From Epinephelus fuscoguttatus (taxonomy: Eukaryota > Chordata > Actinopteri > Perciformes > Serranidae), in the NCBI RefSeq assembly GCF_011397635.1, contig NC_064762.1, positions 25,464,117 through 25,528,116 of the forward strand: a DNA stretch of 64,000 nucleotides. Reading direction: 5' to 3'. This document shows, piece after piece, positions 34,756 to 60,123 of this stretch; position 1 is the stretch's first letter, and every line of letters starts with the position of its first letter. Below the pieces are notes generated by a model. The model did no database searches. It was not told the DNA's origin and worked only from the letters and a program-made list of their open reading frames with translations. A program made the translations under genes and the position numbers.

Positions 34756-37275
34756 TCAGAGAGATTCAGCCAGAATGATAGATGCTGCTGGGTCTGGCAG
34801 TCTGGCAACGTATCCAACCTTCTGTGGTGTAGATTTTAGCCTCGTCTTCTCATAACTGCAACACACATACACACAATATCACTACAGATTTTGATAATAC
34901 ATGTCATAGCAAAGGGATATAAGATAAAGTTAATTCATTCATTTTCTGTGACCACTTATCCTGTTGGAGGTCTCGGGGGCTGGAGCCTATCCCAGCTGAC
35001 ACTGGGTGAGAGGCGTGGGACACCTTGGACAGGTCACCAGACTATCACAGGGCTAACACATAGAGACAGACAACCATTCACACTCACATTCACACCTATG
35101 GACAATTTAGAGTCACCAATTAACCTGCATGTCTTTGGACTGTGGGAGGAAGCCGGAGTACAGAGAGAAAACCCACGCTGACACAGGGAGAGCATTCAAA
35201 CTCTGCATAGAAGGGCTCCCTCCTGAGATCGAACCAGGAACTGTCTTGCAGTGAGGCGACAATGCTAACCACTGCATAATAAAATAAAGCATTAATAACA
35301 AATGAAGACATCGTAGGCTGAGATTAACATAGATGGTCTGCACAGGTTATAACTGAGTGTGAAACTAACACTTCCACTGGTGGTGCGGGTGACTGTTGTG
35401 GGAAGAGTTTGAGCTAGTTGTTCAAGTTTGAATATTGTTGAAAAACCAGGGGCCAAATACATAATACTGTGTAGATTCGTGACTAAAACTCAAAGGCAAA
35501 AATAAGCATAAGCATTCTTGCTTATGTGTCAGATTTATAACACCATGCACACACCCAGATTCTGTTTTATAAATCACAATCAGTCTGGCACTGGGCACAT
35601 GTGCACAAGCCTCATTTCCACACCCACAGTTTGCCATAAATGAATGTAAAAATGCCTTTGCACATACTTGTGAGAAAAACAGTAAAGAAAGAGCCATTTT
35701 ACTGACGGCGAGGTTCTAAAACGGTGCAAGGACAGCTGTAATTACGCATGGCTGTGGTGATTTGTAGCATCCGTACTATTAATTACATTTCTGCGAACCG
35801 CCGTCTCTGTAAAATCTCGATCATTATCATTATTATTAAACGTCCGAAAGATGACTGATGATTCATTCAGAGAGCTCATGATCAAAAACACTTTACAAGG
35901 TGCTTTACAGGATAACATTAAACGATCACTAACAGGGAGATGAATGTTAACAAAAGATTATGACGAAATGTATAACACAAAAATTATGGTAAACAATAAT
36001 TCTGACACAGTAACTTAAGTGTGAAGTTCAGGTTTTATTTCAGAAACAAGTCCTGTTTTTCCTTTGAGGCCAGAAAAAGACTGGTTGCTGCTACGTTTTT
36101 ACATGTTCTGGATTATGGTATTTTGTTGTACATAAACACATCTGCACAGTGTTTGCACATGTTAGATACTGCATATCATGGTGCACTGAGATTTGTTATA
36201 AATTGTAAATCCCTCACTTATCACTGTGTGTTTTATTCCAGGGCTGGTTGGCCAGCTTTGACATTTCGTAGGCTCAATCACTGGTATTTGTTCAATTACA
36301 ATGCCATAGTGGGTAAACTCCCTTTGTACATTTGTACTTTAATTGAACATAAATCTGACTGTAGCTATAGTCAAGATTTAGTTTTGTTGTCTGTTCCTCG
36401 TGCACGGACTGTGCTGGGAAAGAAAGCTTTTATATGCTCTGCTATAGCCTAGTTATATATATATATAATAGTTATATTATTTTGATCACATGTAGATTGC
36501 CAATTTTATTTATCTTTACAAAGTAGTTTGAACAAATTATCTTTAAAAAAAGTATCTAGTTAACCAAACTAGATTCCTCCCTTCTTCCTCCAGTGTGAAA
36601 TAGTTGGTACCTTTCAGAGCTATGCTTTTGCTTCCCCAACACTCACTACAGACCCTTTCAACCTTGATAACATTATCATTCTTCTTCCTGTTGGAATGTC
36701 TTCCGTGTGTTAGTGACGTCAGCTGACAGGAAGTAAACATGGAGTCAAGCTGTTGCCTAGCAATGTGACTTCAGTGAAACTGTGATTCTCCTCTGATGTC
36801 TTTGCCAACTTGTGGTCCCGTAAATCCCCTTCACATGACATACTGTGACTAATTAACTTTAATTTGCTGCAGCTGTGAGGCTTTCTTTATAGTTAGCGGA
36901 AGGCTAACTGTTAGCAACATTCAAATAGCCCGACCTGCTTTCATACTATCGCTACCAAACACACAACCTCACAAACCACTACAGTAACTCTCGATACTAC
37001 AGGTAAATGAAGTTTGTAGCTTATCTGTTAACTTACCAGTCGATGAGGAAAACTGCGAGCTGTGAATCCAGTTTGAAGCCCATCCTGTCGCGAAGTTCTC
37101 TCCACCTCTGAAACGCTTCTCCGAGATTAACTCGAGTTTTATTTCGTTTATTGTCGGACTCTCTCTTTGACTGTCTTTTAGACAGGTCCGCCTTTCTCTT
37201 TTTGGGTTGTTTGGCAGTGTAAGCAGTTGTCGCCAGGGCTGGGATAGCAATTTTGCCTGCAGGAGTATTCGCCAT
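34756..37275 (-). CDS. small two-exon gene, uncharacterised fish protein (candidate)
   Basis: Exon 1 is 37275 down to 37037, starts MANTPAGKIAIPALATTAYT and ends at a strong donor (GACTG|GTAAGT). Exon 2 is 34855 down to 34756, follows a TGCAG acceptor and starts YEKTRLKSTPQKVGYVARL. Exon 1 ends in phase 2 (TG) and exon 2 supplies one base (T), giving Cys and one open frame of 112 residues. The protein has a very basic Lys/Arg stretch (about residues 24-48) and then NLGEAFQRWRELRD and FKLDSQLAVFLID. From memory, many uncharacterised fish proteins share the RVN-x-G-AF-RWR-L-D and FLLD-x-YEK pattern; the function is unknown to me. A second donor (GATGG|GTGAGT) lies directly after the stop, so the natural protein may be longer and this stop may be a small frameshift. 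The intron holds a SINE and a LINE fragment. Confidence 0.5.
34931..35279 (-). mobile_element. tRNA-derived SINE (V-SINE-like), in the small gene's intron
   Basis: Read on the minus strand, it begins with a tRNA-like head ('gtggttagcattgtcgcctc' and a degenerate B-box 'ggttcgatctc'). It continues through a conserved core with 'gtccaaagacatgcaggtta' and ends 'acaggataagtggtcacaga'. This is a very common teleost SINE layout. Confidence 0.75.
36018..36452 (+). mobile_element. non-LTR retrotransposon ORF2 fragment
   Basis: A 143-codon open stretch contains ARKRLVAATFLHVLDYGILL, HMLDTAYHGALRFV and AGWPALTFRRLNHWYLF. These are typical of the region downstream of the reverse transcriptase catalytic core in fish LINEs. 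The catalytic motifs and both ends are missing. Confidence 0.7.
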
Positions 37276-37289
37276 TGAGTCAAGTTTTC

Positions 37290-37560
37290 ATCCGGAGAAA
37301 CTACTTTTTCTTCTTCGTCGATGCTTTTTTTTTGGCGGATGTAACTTTTAGGTGCATATCGCCACCTACCGTACCGGAGTACGCAAAACAGTATCTTGTA
37401 TATATTCAATAGGAATGAAAAAATAAATAAAGTAAAAATATATTCTATTAAACCAAGAGTGTTTATTAGGAAATGTATTACACCCCTCTGAGTTCTCACA
37501 CTTCCTCTGCATTTGTTCCTAGTATCCCACCTAAATTTCATCCTTGTCCTGCCTCTCATA
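37290..37560 (-). repeat. LINE 3'-tail-like sequence abutting the small gene's start
   Basis: On the minus strand the words 'ggtggcgatatgcacc' and 'ccgccaaaaaaaaagc' followed by 'gaagaagaaaaag' resemble the 3' end and AAG-rich tail of a fish LINE. It ends about 20-40 bp upstream of the ATG at 37275. Confidence 0.45.
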
Positions 37561-38290
37561 CCCTTTGTTGTAATCAGCCAAAACATTAAAACCACTGACA
37601 GGCGAAGTGAATACCATCAATCACCTTGTTACAGTGCAGTGTTCTGCTGGGAAACTTTGGGTCCTGGCATGCATGTGGATGCTACTTGACACACTCCACC
37701 CACCTGAACACTCTTGCAGACCAAGTAAACCAAGATGGCAGTGGCCCCCCTCCCCAGCAGGACAATGCACCATACCACATCACAATAACGGCTCAGGAAT
37801 GACCCCAGGAACAGGACAAAGAGCTCAAAGCATTAAGGCCTTCAAATACCCCAGATCCAAAGCTGATAGAATATCTGACGGATGTGCTGATACCCCAGAA
37901 GTAACCCCGATCCATGGTGGGTCCTCTTTGGACCAGACTTGGCTTTGACCTTGTCAAGGTATGGACACAGGACCTTTGGTGCCTGGGATCAGGGCATTAC
38001 TTTTAGATCTTTTGAGTCCCATGGGTTGTGACGTGGGGTACCAGCACATCTTACAGATGATCCAAGGAATTTGAAGGTCAGGCCGATGCCTTGAGGTCTT
38101 TGTCTCATTCCTCAGACTATTCCTGAGCCATTTTTGTGGTGTGGCATGGTGTATTGTCCTGTTGGGGGGCCACTGTTACTGAGGAGTGCCGTTGCTATGA
38201 GGGGGGGACCTGGTCTCCGCTGGTGTTTAGGTGGGTGGAGCGTGTCTGGTGGCACTCATGTGAATGCCAGGAACCAAGCCAGTGTGATCA
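37560..38290. repeat. transposon-derived dispersed repeat
   Basis: One end has 'ccaaaacattaaaaccactg acagg'; inner parts include 'ccagcaggacaatgcacca', 'cattcctgagccattttt'-like words and 'tattgtcctgttgggggg'. They match, by recall, a widespread fish DNA element. Frames are broken. Confidence 0.5.
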
Positions 38291-38990
38291 AACTTTAAGC
38301 TGGATATAACTACGTCCTCTCTGCTACTGCTTCCTTTGACACCTCATAGTATGTTCTGCTCTTACTGTCCCTATCCCATCTTTTCTGCCAAAGTCCTGAT
38401 ATTTTCTTTTTGATTAGTGTTCTACCTTTGTTAGGGTTTCAGCTTTCTGTTTCCCCTTTCTAGTGTCTCATGTTTGTTTTCAGTCTGTCTCTGCGTGTTG
38501 GCCGGGCCTGGCCTTCTGGTTCCCTCCTCCTGCCAATCCTCCTGAGTGCCAGCAGCTGCTGAACCTGCACACCTGAACCTCATCTACAATCAAGCCACCG
38601 CGGTGTAGAAACCCTGGCTCAGACATCCACACTCTGCCAGATTGTTCAGTCATCAATGCCAACTTCTAGTTTCTTCACACTTTGGGGTTGTTTTTTTGTA
38701 CTTCTGGACACCAATTCACACTGTGTTCTGTGTCTCGGGTTCACCACGCCAGCCTAAACTATAATCTGCCACATCCAGCCTCATTCTCGTCTCCTGCCTC
38801 CAGATTTGGACTGCTCTGCCTTCAGCTAATCTGCCTGCTATGCCTCACCATTCCCAGCCCACCTCCACCATCATTTCATACAAGTCTTCAGCTCCTTCTT
38901 CAGGTGACTTTAATCATTCTCTGTTTCCTGGTTGTGTTTGCATTTGGGTCCTGAGTTGAACTCCCACAACAACCTTCCCCTTTCTATTAT
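38290..38990. repeat. C/T-rich, LTR-like block
   Basis: This non-coding, pyrimidine-rich sequence ends in 'gtgtttgcatttgggtcctg', a motif frequent at the end of fish retroelement LTRs. No paired LTR or internal region is seen. Confidence 0.3.
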
Positions 38991-39589
38991 ATGTCTCATG
39001 TTGCGTCACCTTTCAGCTAGCCTGCCTGCAAATGAATTCCCCTTTAACTCTACATGTGTGGGCACCCAACAAAAATCAAACATCAGCATTAGCTTTAGCT
39101 TTAGGAAATAGCCATGGGGGAGCTTACTGGAGTAGGGGAATTAAAATGCTTTTTTTTTTATATATATATAATATTTTTCTGATTTATCTTTTATATTCCA
39201 TCCAAAACCATTCCCTTTATTTTACTCCCAGCATTCTTTTATGACACTTATAGTGGTGTTTTCATCCCCACATTCTTTAAGACGAATCCAGTGAGCTAAT
39301 GAAAGTTTATCCCCTCTGAGCTCTACTGGGATTTCTCCTGATTCTACCAGCACAGCATGAGTTGGAGTTGACCTCATTGCACCAGTACTAAGTTCCAGGC
39401 CTTTGTTTTATAGTCCGTTTATTTTAATTAGGAGAGATTTGGCTGCTGCCTCTTAAATAAAACACCTGTTATCGATTGTTGATCTCATCAATGCCCTATA
39501 TATGTCTATTAATGCCTCCTTATCTGCTACCTATTTATATCCATTTATCATTCTAATTAGGGTAACAATTTTTACAATATAGTTTCTAC

Positions 39590-39875
39590 TTTTTTTTATT
39601 ATTGCTCTTCTGTTACAGAGTTCTTAAAGACTTAAGTCTCAACTCCCACTTTGGCCACTTCCTCAAACATGACTCTTCCTTTGTTCTGTGTTCAGCCAGC
39701 ACTTAAGCATCACATGTTGCACGGTCTCCATCACCCCATATTCCATACAGTTCCCATCCTGGTGTTTCCCTACCAAGAGTAGTCCACTCCACAGACAGTA
39801 CTGTTCGTAATATGTTTTCATGCCAAGCCTGAATGACATTCATCGGGTTATTGTCTTATCAGTCTCCCTTGACCT
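39590..39875 (-). mobile_element. LINE ORF2 C-terminal fragment
   Basis: The minus strand encodes LLLVGKHQDGNCMEYGVMET followed by VQHVMLKC, the Cys/His-containing C-terminal segment of fish non-LTR ORF2 proteins. Stops and lost frame on both sides show it is decayed. Confidence 0.6.
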
Positions 39876-39879
39876 GAGT

Positions 39880-41050
39880 TTGTGTTTGCAGGAGCTATGT
39901 AGACATTGTGACTAAAAACCGGTTGAAACTTAGCGACGGATCCGATGGATCTGTCGGCTACAATAACTGTCAGATGGTGTGCACCACAGGCACATGCAGC
40001 ATAGTAATGGTGCAGACCCAGTGCCGCAACTTTAACCCGTGATTAGCAGAAGTCTCCTGTCACGGCCTAGACTTTCTAAAGTCTGAAAACAGTGCCAAGC
40101 ATAGGCGAAGAAGTCTACTATCCTCCCAGACCGTTTGATTTAAAATATGAATTAATATAGCCTACCCCAGCTTTAAGAGACAGAGATCCTCCCCTCTAGC
40201 GAAAGAAAGAGCAGAACAGGTGCTCAGGATTGAAACTGGTGCAGGTGTAAAAGATTAGTAATTAGAGTTTTTCAGAGTGGAAAGCAGAAAGTGCTGTAAA
40301 ATACATGCCTGGTTTAAACTGTACACACTAAAACATCCAATAAATAACATAATAAATAAATAAAATCACACTCTTAATCATGCAATAGATGTTCCTAGCA
40401 AACCAGGTACAAACACATAAGTATACTATCCAATATTTCTGCCACATGACACTTGGTCCATCATGTAGAAACTGAGCAACACTTATTTGGAGTCTTTATC
40501 TTAAATGATGTCAGAACACCCAAATTCATCACAATGTGTTAGCAGCTGAATGATGATTCCCCTGACTGACCGGGTAACATCTTTCTTTATATGTATATAT
40601 ACTCTAGTGTTGAAATTACCCTCTAATAAACACAGGAAAATTTGTGATCTCAACATATATCACTAACTTTCAAATTACTTCCTATGCTTCAGGTCAAATA
40701 TAAGTTTCTATAGCTTTCTACAGACAGATGACCAACATGCATATTGAGGGCAGATGAATCACAATGACTTTACAATGCTTTGTCAGTCACTTGTCATGTG
40801 TGTGGTTTTAGTGAATATATACAGTCCCTCTCTTCTCTCTGTTTCTTCCATTCTCCTCTCAGTCCCTTTGCTTTCTCAGCGTGTGTCTTCTGTGGCTGCA
40901 TGTGGCGACATCTGTTATACTGTGCCCTGTCCAACAGTTTAGGAACAGTGGTGATTTATGGCTCCACATGTGGGAATAGTTTGTCTGCAGGAGGTCTCGC
41001 TCGCCACAAACAGAGAAATGGTGCTGGTTCGTTTGACAGGGTTTCTACAG
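39880..41050. other. gene-free stretch
   Basis: No exon or repeat that I can name with support. AT-rich overall. Confidence 0.4.
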
Positions 41051-41053
41051 CGT

Positions 41054-41290
41054 TAAGATATACTATGCAGGATTTTCCTAAAAGACCAAAGCAATGTATA
41101 GACTCACACAGAGGCGATCCCTCTAAATCATCACTTATGATCATCTAGAAGTCTGGGTGGTGTATTTTTCTGCAGAGACTCTGCATGTGCCTGTATTTTC
41201 TTATTTTCTGTGCTCAGGATATTTATGGGTGTGTACCCCCACAGTGCTCAGGTGAGATTGGGGCTTTATATAAAGTCAGCATCTAAGAGA
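41054..41290. repeat. partial element with 'atatactatgcaggattttcc' end
   Basis: The left terminus AGATATACTATGCAGGATTT matches the TIR of the 545-bp element in ak7 intron 15. The opposite terminus is not seen. Confidence 0.5.
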
Positions 41291-41389
41291 CACAGCGCAG
41301 AAAATACAGAAACAATTACTATTATTAAGAATGAGCTAGTTGGACCCTCTCTGGCTGAAGATGCCAGTTTTTAGAAGATACTTTCTTTC

Positions 41390-41670
41390 AGCAGTGGTAC
41401 AGGAAAATGTCTACATCATTCAAGAAGGCCATGACTTTTATGCAGGACAATGCTCCAACACATGCATCCAACTTCTCCACAGCATGCTTCGCCAGCAAAG
41501 GCCTTAAAGATGACAGAATAATGACATGGCCCCCTTCCTCACCTGACCTAAACCCTATTGAGAACTTATGGGCCCTTCTCAAATGTGAGATTTACAGTGA
41601 GGGAAGACGATACACCTCTTTGAACAGCATTTGGGAGGCTACTGTTGCTGCTGCAAAATAGTTCTGTGTG
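41390..41670 (+). mobile_element. Tc1-like transposase C-terminal fragment
   Basis: An open stretch encodes FMQDNAPTHAS, then GLKDDRIMTWPPSSPDLNPI and ENLWALLKCEIYSEG. QDNAP-H and SPDLNPIENLW are the second catalytic Asp and third acidic region of Tc1/mariner DDE transposases. The N-terminal DNA-binding part and first Asp are absent, so it is inactive. Confidence 0.8.
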
Positions 41671-41989
41671 CTAATAGTTGTCTAATAATTGTGCACACAT
41701 AGATATTCTCCTAAGAAAGCCAAAACTCATGCAGAGTAAAACAGGAATTTTTTTTGTCATGCGGCAGAGACAAGGGCAAAACAGAATCGCGAAATACCTG
41801 GCGATGGTGCGAAGTTTTATTGGCAATTGATCAAAAAAGATTAAAATCATACTTCCCATGTCTGAGCATTTTAAAGACTTTTGATAGATTGATTCAAGGC
41901 ATTTTAATACCATTTAAGGCCTTATATTTAGATTAATGAATCCAACATCTTTTAATACTTTTTAAGGATCTGCAGGAACCCTGGTTTGA

Positions 41990-43090
41990 ATAACGTCTGA
42001 CACGTGAAGAAAACATTCAGATATTCAGACCTATACGAGTCTAATCCTGGATTTTATATCAGCCACATTTTCCTGCTTCACAGATCAGAAACAGCAGCAA
42101 TTTTACACTCTTGCCTCAAGTTTCGGAGGTGAAAACAGTGAGTGATTTAGAGCAAATGTTCCGTGCTCATAAGTAACACTTATGAGGACTGCAGGAATAA
42201 GGGATTTGGGTGGATTCTTGAAGGAAGTTTTTGTTGCGGATCAGGTTCCTAACATCCCGCAAGGCCTGTCATGTTCCAGCACTGAGAAGGAGAGAGAAAT
42301 GTGAAAATATGAGTCAGCAGGAGATCAGGGCCGCCTGCTGCAGAGAGGTTATCAGCTGTTTTTCTACAATAACACACCCACATACGCCTGTTTCAGACAT
42401 TAATGTTGACTGATTGTCACGTTAAAATATTCGGAGAAGTATTTTTAAGAGGATAAATGCCTTTATGAAGCATAAAACAGGTGATTTTGGGCTTAGTGAA
42501 GGTATTATTTTATCACATTAACACTGACTTTTGGACATTTGTACCCTACTATAAGCTGCAAAAAGTTTAGTCTTGGTCACATTTATTGTATGGTGGAGTA
42601 CCTATGTTCAAACAACAGGCTAAATCTAGACAAACCAATTGAAACCTCAAAAATCTAACGGGAGGGGTTTGACATGTGTTTTGTATTAATGGTCGCTCCC
42701 TTCCCCTCACAGGGCAACAATAGTACTCTGCTCTGGAAATACAGCGGGACACTTACAACAACCAGTCCATTAAAAAAAGCTTTATTGAAGTTCGATGCAA
42801 TCCAGTCGCATTTCATTACAACACACAGTTTTACAAAAATAGCACGTTTCCCTTTTTTGTAAGACGTATTTTCAGTAATATAAAAAGGTTATTTATGTGT
42901 GTATCATAAGACCCAAACACTCTTATGAGTCATTACTCTGCTATCAGTGTTAATAGTAGAAACTGAGGCAAATGTGACACTCCTGTTGCAGAGCTGCAAC
43001 TTGGTTTTTCTTTTTATTACGTGACATGTTAAACATTATCATTCATTTGTGTGTTAAATGAGTTTTGTGACATTCCTAGCCTTCATATAT
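41990..43090. other. gene-free stretch
   Basis: No supported feature. The preceding 41870-41985 resembles a 'ttttaaggatctgcaggaa' dispersed repeat tail. Confidence 0.4.
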
Positions 43091-43099
43091 CCTAAAAAA

Positions 43100-43320
43100 A
43101 TTCATTCAACATATTGTGAAATATGCTTTTCTTTCTTTCAAAGGTTAAATGAGAAAAGTGCCGGGGCCAGAATCAATTAGCTTAGCTTAATGTAAAAATT
43201 GTAACCTGTAGGAAACAGCTACAGTCAGCTACAGTTAGTCTGTATGCTAAGCCAGGCTAATCACCTCCTGGCTCCAGCGCCACGCACAGACATCAGAGTG
43301 GTATCAACTAACGTTGGTGT
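43100..43320. repeat. 'agcttagcttagcataaagactgg' family, copy 3
   Basis: It contains 'caattagcttagcttaatgt', 'atgctaagccaggctaatc' and 'ctcctggctccagcgcc', matching the other copies. Confidence 0.55.
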
Positions 43321-43344
43321 TTACAATGATTCTCAACCTGTCTC

Positions 43345-44595
43345 AACCTCGCTCAGTCTGCCATACCAACATGCTTCAAGAAGTCCACCATCATTCCTGT
43401 GCCCAAGAAAATGACTACCGCCCTGTGACACTCACCTTTGTAGTGATGAGGTGCTTCGGTCGGCTGGTTAAGGATTACATCTGGTCCTCACTAACCAGCA
43501 CACTGGGCCCACTACAGTTTGCTTATCGTCTCAACCGATCTACAGAAGACACCATAGCGCACATCCTCCAGACCAACCTATCTCACCTGGAAAAGAAAGG
43601 GAGCTCTGCGAGATTCCTGTTCATTGACTACAGTTTAGCGTTCAAACCATAGTTCCCTCCAGGCTGGCCACAAAGCTCAAGGAGCTGGGATTAAACACCT
43701 CACTGTACATGTGAATCTTTCACCTCCTGACAGGCAGATCCCAGGTAGTGAGAGTGGGCAGACACACCTCTTCCACCCTCATCCTTAACACCGGAGCACC
43801 CCAGGGCTGCGTTTTGAGCCCCCTGCTGTACTCCCTGTACCACAGGACTGTGTTGCTACTTTGACTCCAGCACCATCATCACATTTGCTGATGACACAGC
43901 TGTGGTTGGCCTGATCACAGATAACACTGAAAAGGCCAACGTGACACAAGTAGAGGACCTGATCTGCTGGTGTCAAGACAACAACCTACTCCTGAACATA
44001 TATATATCAGCAGGTGGGTCCTCAGTGGAGAGGGAGGATAGCTTTAAGTACCTTGGTGTACACATTGCTGAGAGCCAGACCTGAGTGCTGCATACTGACT
44101 CAGTGGGGAGAAGAACAAGGCAGAGACTGTTTTATCTTAGACGCCTGAGGAAATTCCAAGTATCTCCTTAAATACTCAGGAATTTCTACTCCTGCACCAC
44201 CAAGAGCATCTTGGCGGGGAACATCACTGCCTGGTGCGAAAACAGCACCAAAGAGGACTACAAGGCCCTGCAATGCTCCGCTGAACACACTATAGAGGCA
44301 CTACTCTACACCTAGTTTGTAGTGATGTTTACAGCAGGCGCTGCAAAAATAAGCCTCATTAAAGATCCCAACCACTCTGATTACAGCCTTTTCTCCCTGT
44401 TGAGGTCAGAAACCAGGCCAGCACTGAGACCACAAGTTTCCTAAATGAAGACCCTGCCTAAGACACCCCTCCCATAGACATATAATTATTGTTATAATAC
44501 TGTTTTTAAATGCACAAATTGTAGAAACTGACAATACATTTCATTAAATTGTATTAATATGATTTAAAATGACAAATAAATTGATTGATATATTT
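43345..44595 (+). mobile_element. L2-like non-LTR retrotransposon, decayed
   Basis: Fragments in shifting frames give NDYRPVTLTFVVMRCFGRLV, LGPLQFAYRLNRSTEDTIAH, FLFIDYSLAF, TGAPQGCVLSPLLYSLY and FADDTAVVGLITDNTEKANV. In order these are reverse transcriptase blocks, including the catalytic FADD. A frameshift after 43650 and later stops inactivate it. It ends in an A/T-rich tail with 'attgattgata'. Confidence 0.85.
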
Positions 44596-45064
44596 TCTCG
44601 TCAAACTCATAGAAAGAAAAGAAATGAGTGTATTTCCCAAAATGTTCTCATAAATGTGTCAACAGGACTCAACAAGAAAGTTACTTTTTTCATTCCTTCT
44701 AGCAACAATAGAGACAAATGTTGCATACCATGTAAAACAAAGATCATCAGAGCCCAAATTCAGAGGCCATAAATTCTGCAACTTCTTCAAACACAGACCA
44801 TAAAAGTTTTGCCCGTACCAAAAATCCTTCAGAGTACCTGCTCTGAAATACCATAAGATAAACAAACTGACTTCAACTTTGCACTTTAAGAAACACCAAA
44901 GTGCCATCAATCAATAAAGGATGATTAGATACATACACAATGTAAAAACACAAAGACATTTTTTTCTGAGCCCATATACTAGTGCATGGGATTGCAAATC
45001 TTTGAGTAGTCTGAACGGGAAACACCACTACTTTAGTCCAAATCTGTGGTTAACAGCTCTCCTA

Positions 45065-45699
45065 TTTATTATGCCTCGGGAGGTTTTGGTGGCTTGACAA
45101 TAACCTCAAACATTTTCTTTGCTTCCAGTACATTCAACTAGGCAAGACCTCAGCTTCAATATGTTTTCTATTCCCAATAATCTCGTCACACAAGACAAGT
45201 TTTTAATTCTGGTAAAATCTCATACTGTCATCATATACGGATGGAGATTGTTATCTTTGGGTTTTCTTTGGCTTTGGAGGACAAGAAAACACTCATCAGA
45301 AGTAGTAATGAGACCCATGTGTTGTATGATGGCACTTTTCTTCAATGAAATTCAAAGTCTGTCCAAACACAGTCCATTTCTGACCTTAAGAACCCTTCTT
45401 TTCCACCTCAGATCATCAGTCCAGTTCTGTTTTTTACTTTCTAGACCTTCCTCTTGGTTCCTTTCATGTGGCCGTGTCATAACATCAAGAGGAAGCCTCC
45501 TTTAAAGCCCCATCTCAACTCTGATTTGTTGCATTTGTTCATAAAGATAAAAATCTCAAATGTCATACATAATCCCACAGAAATGGATTATCCTGTCTCC
45601 AATCCTTTCATCAGTAAAGAACCTTCGTACCAGACAAATCATCTCTGAGTCTACATCTTCGTCCATCTTTCTACTGTCTCTTCGAGTCAGTAGCAGGCG
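45065..45699 (-). other. scara3 3'UTR (approximate)
   Basis: Non-coding sequence follows the scara3 stop. The first clear polyadenylation signal on this strand is AATAAA at 45070-45065, giving a 3'UTR of about 0.6 kb. The true end was not verified. Confidence 0.4.

Positions 45700-60123
<14,424 letters not shown>

Noticed and set aside
36969..37595. 208-codon minus-strand open frame
   Set aside because: It overlaps the small gene's exon 1 in another frame and runs through LINE-derived sequence; the exon frame ending at the 37037 donor is better supported.
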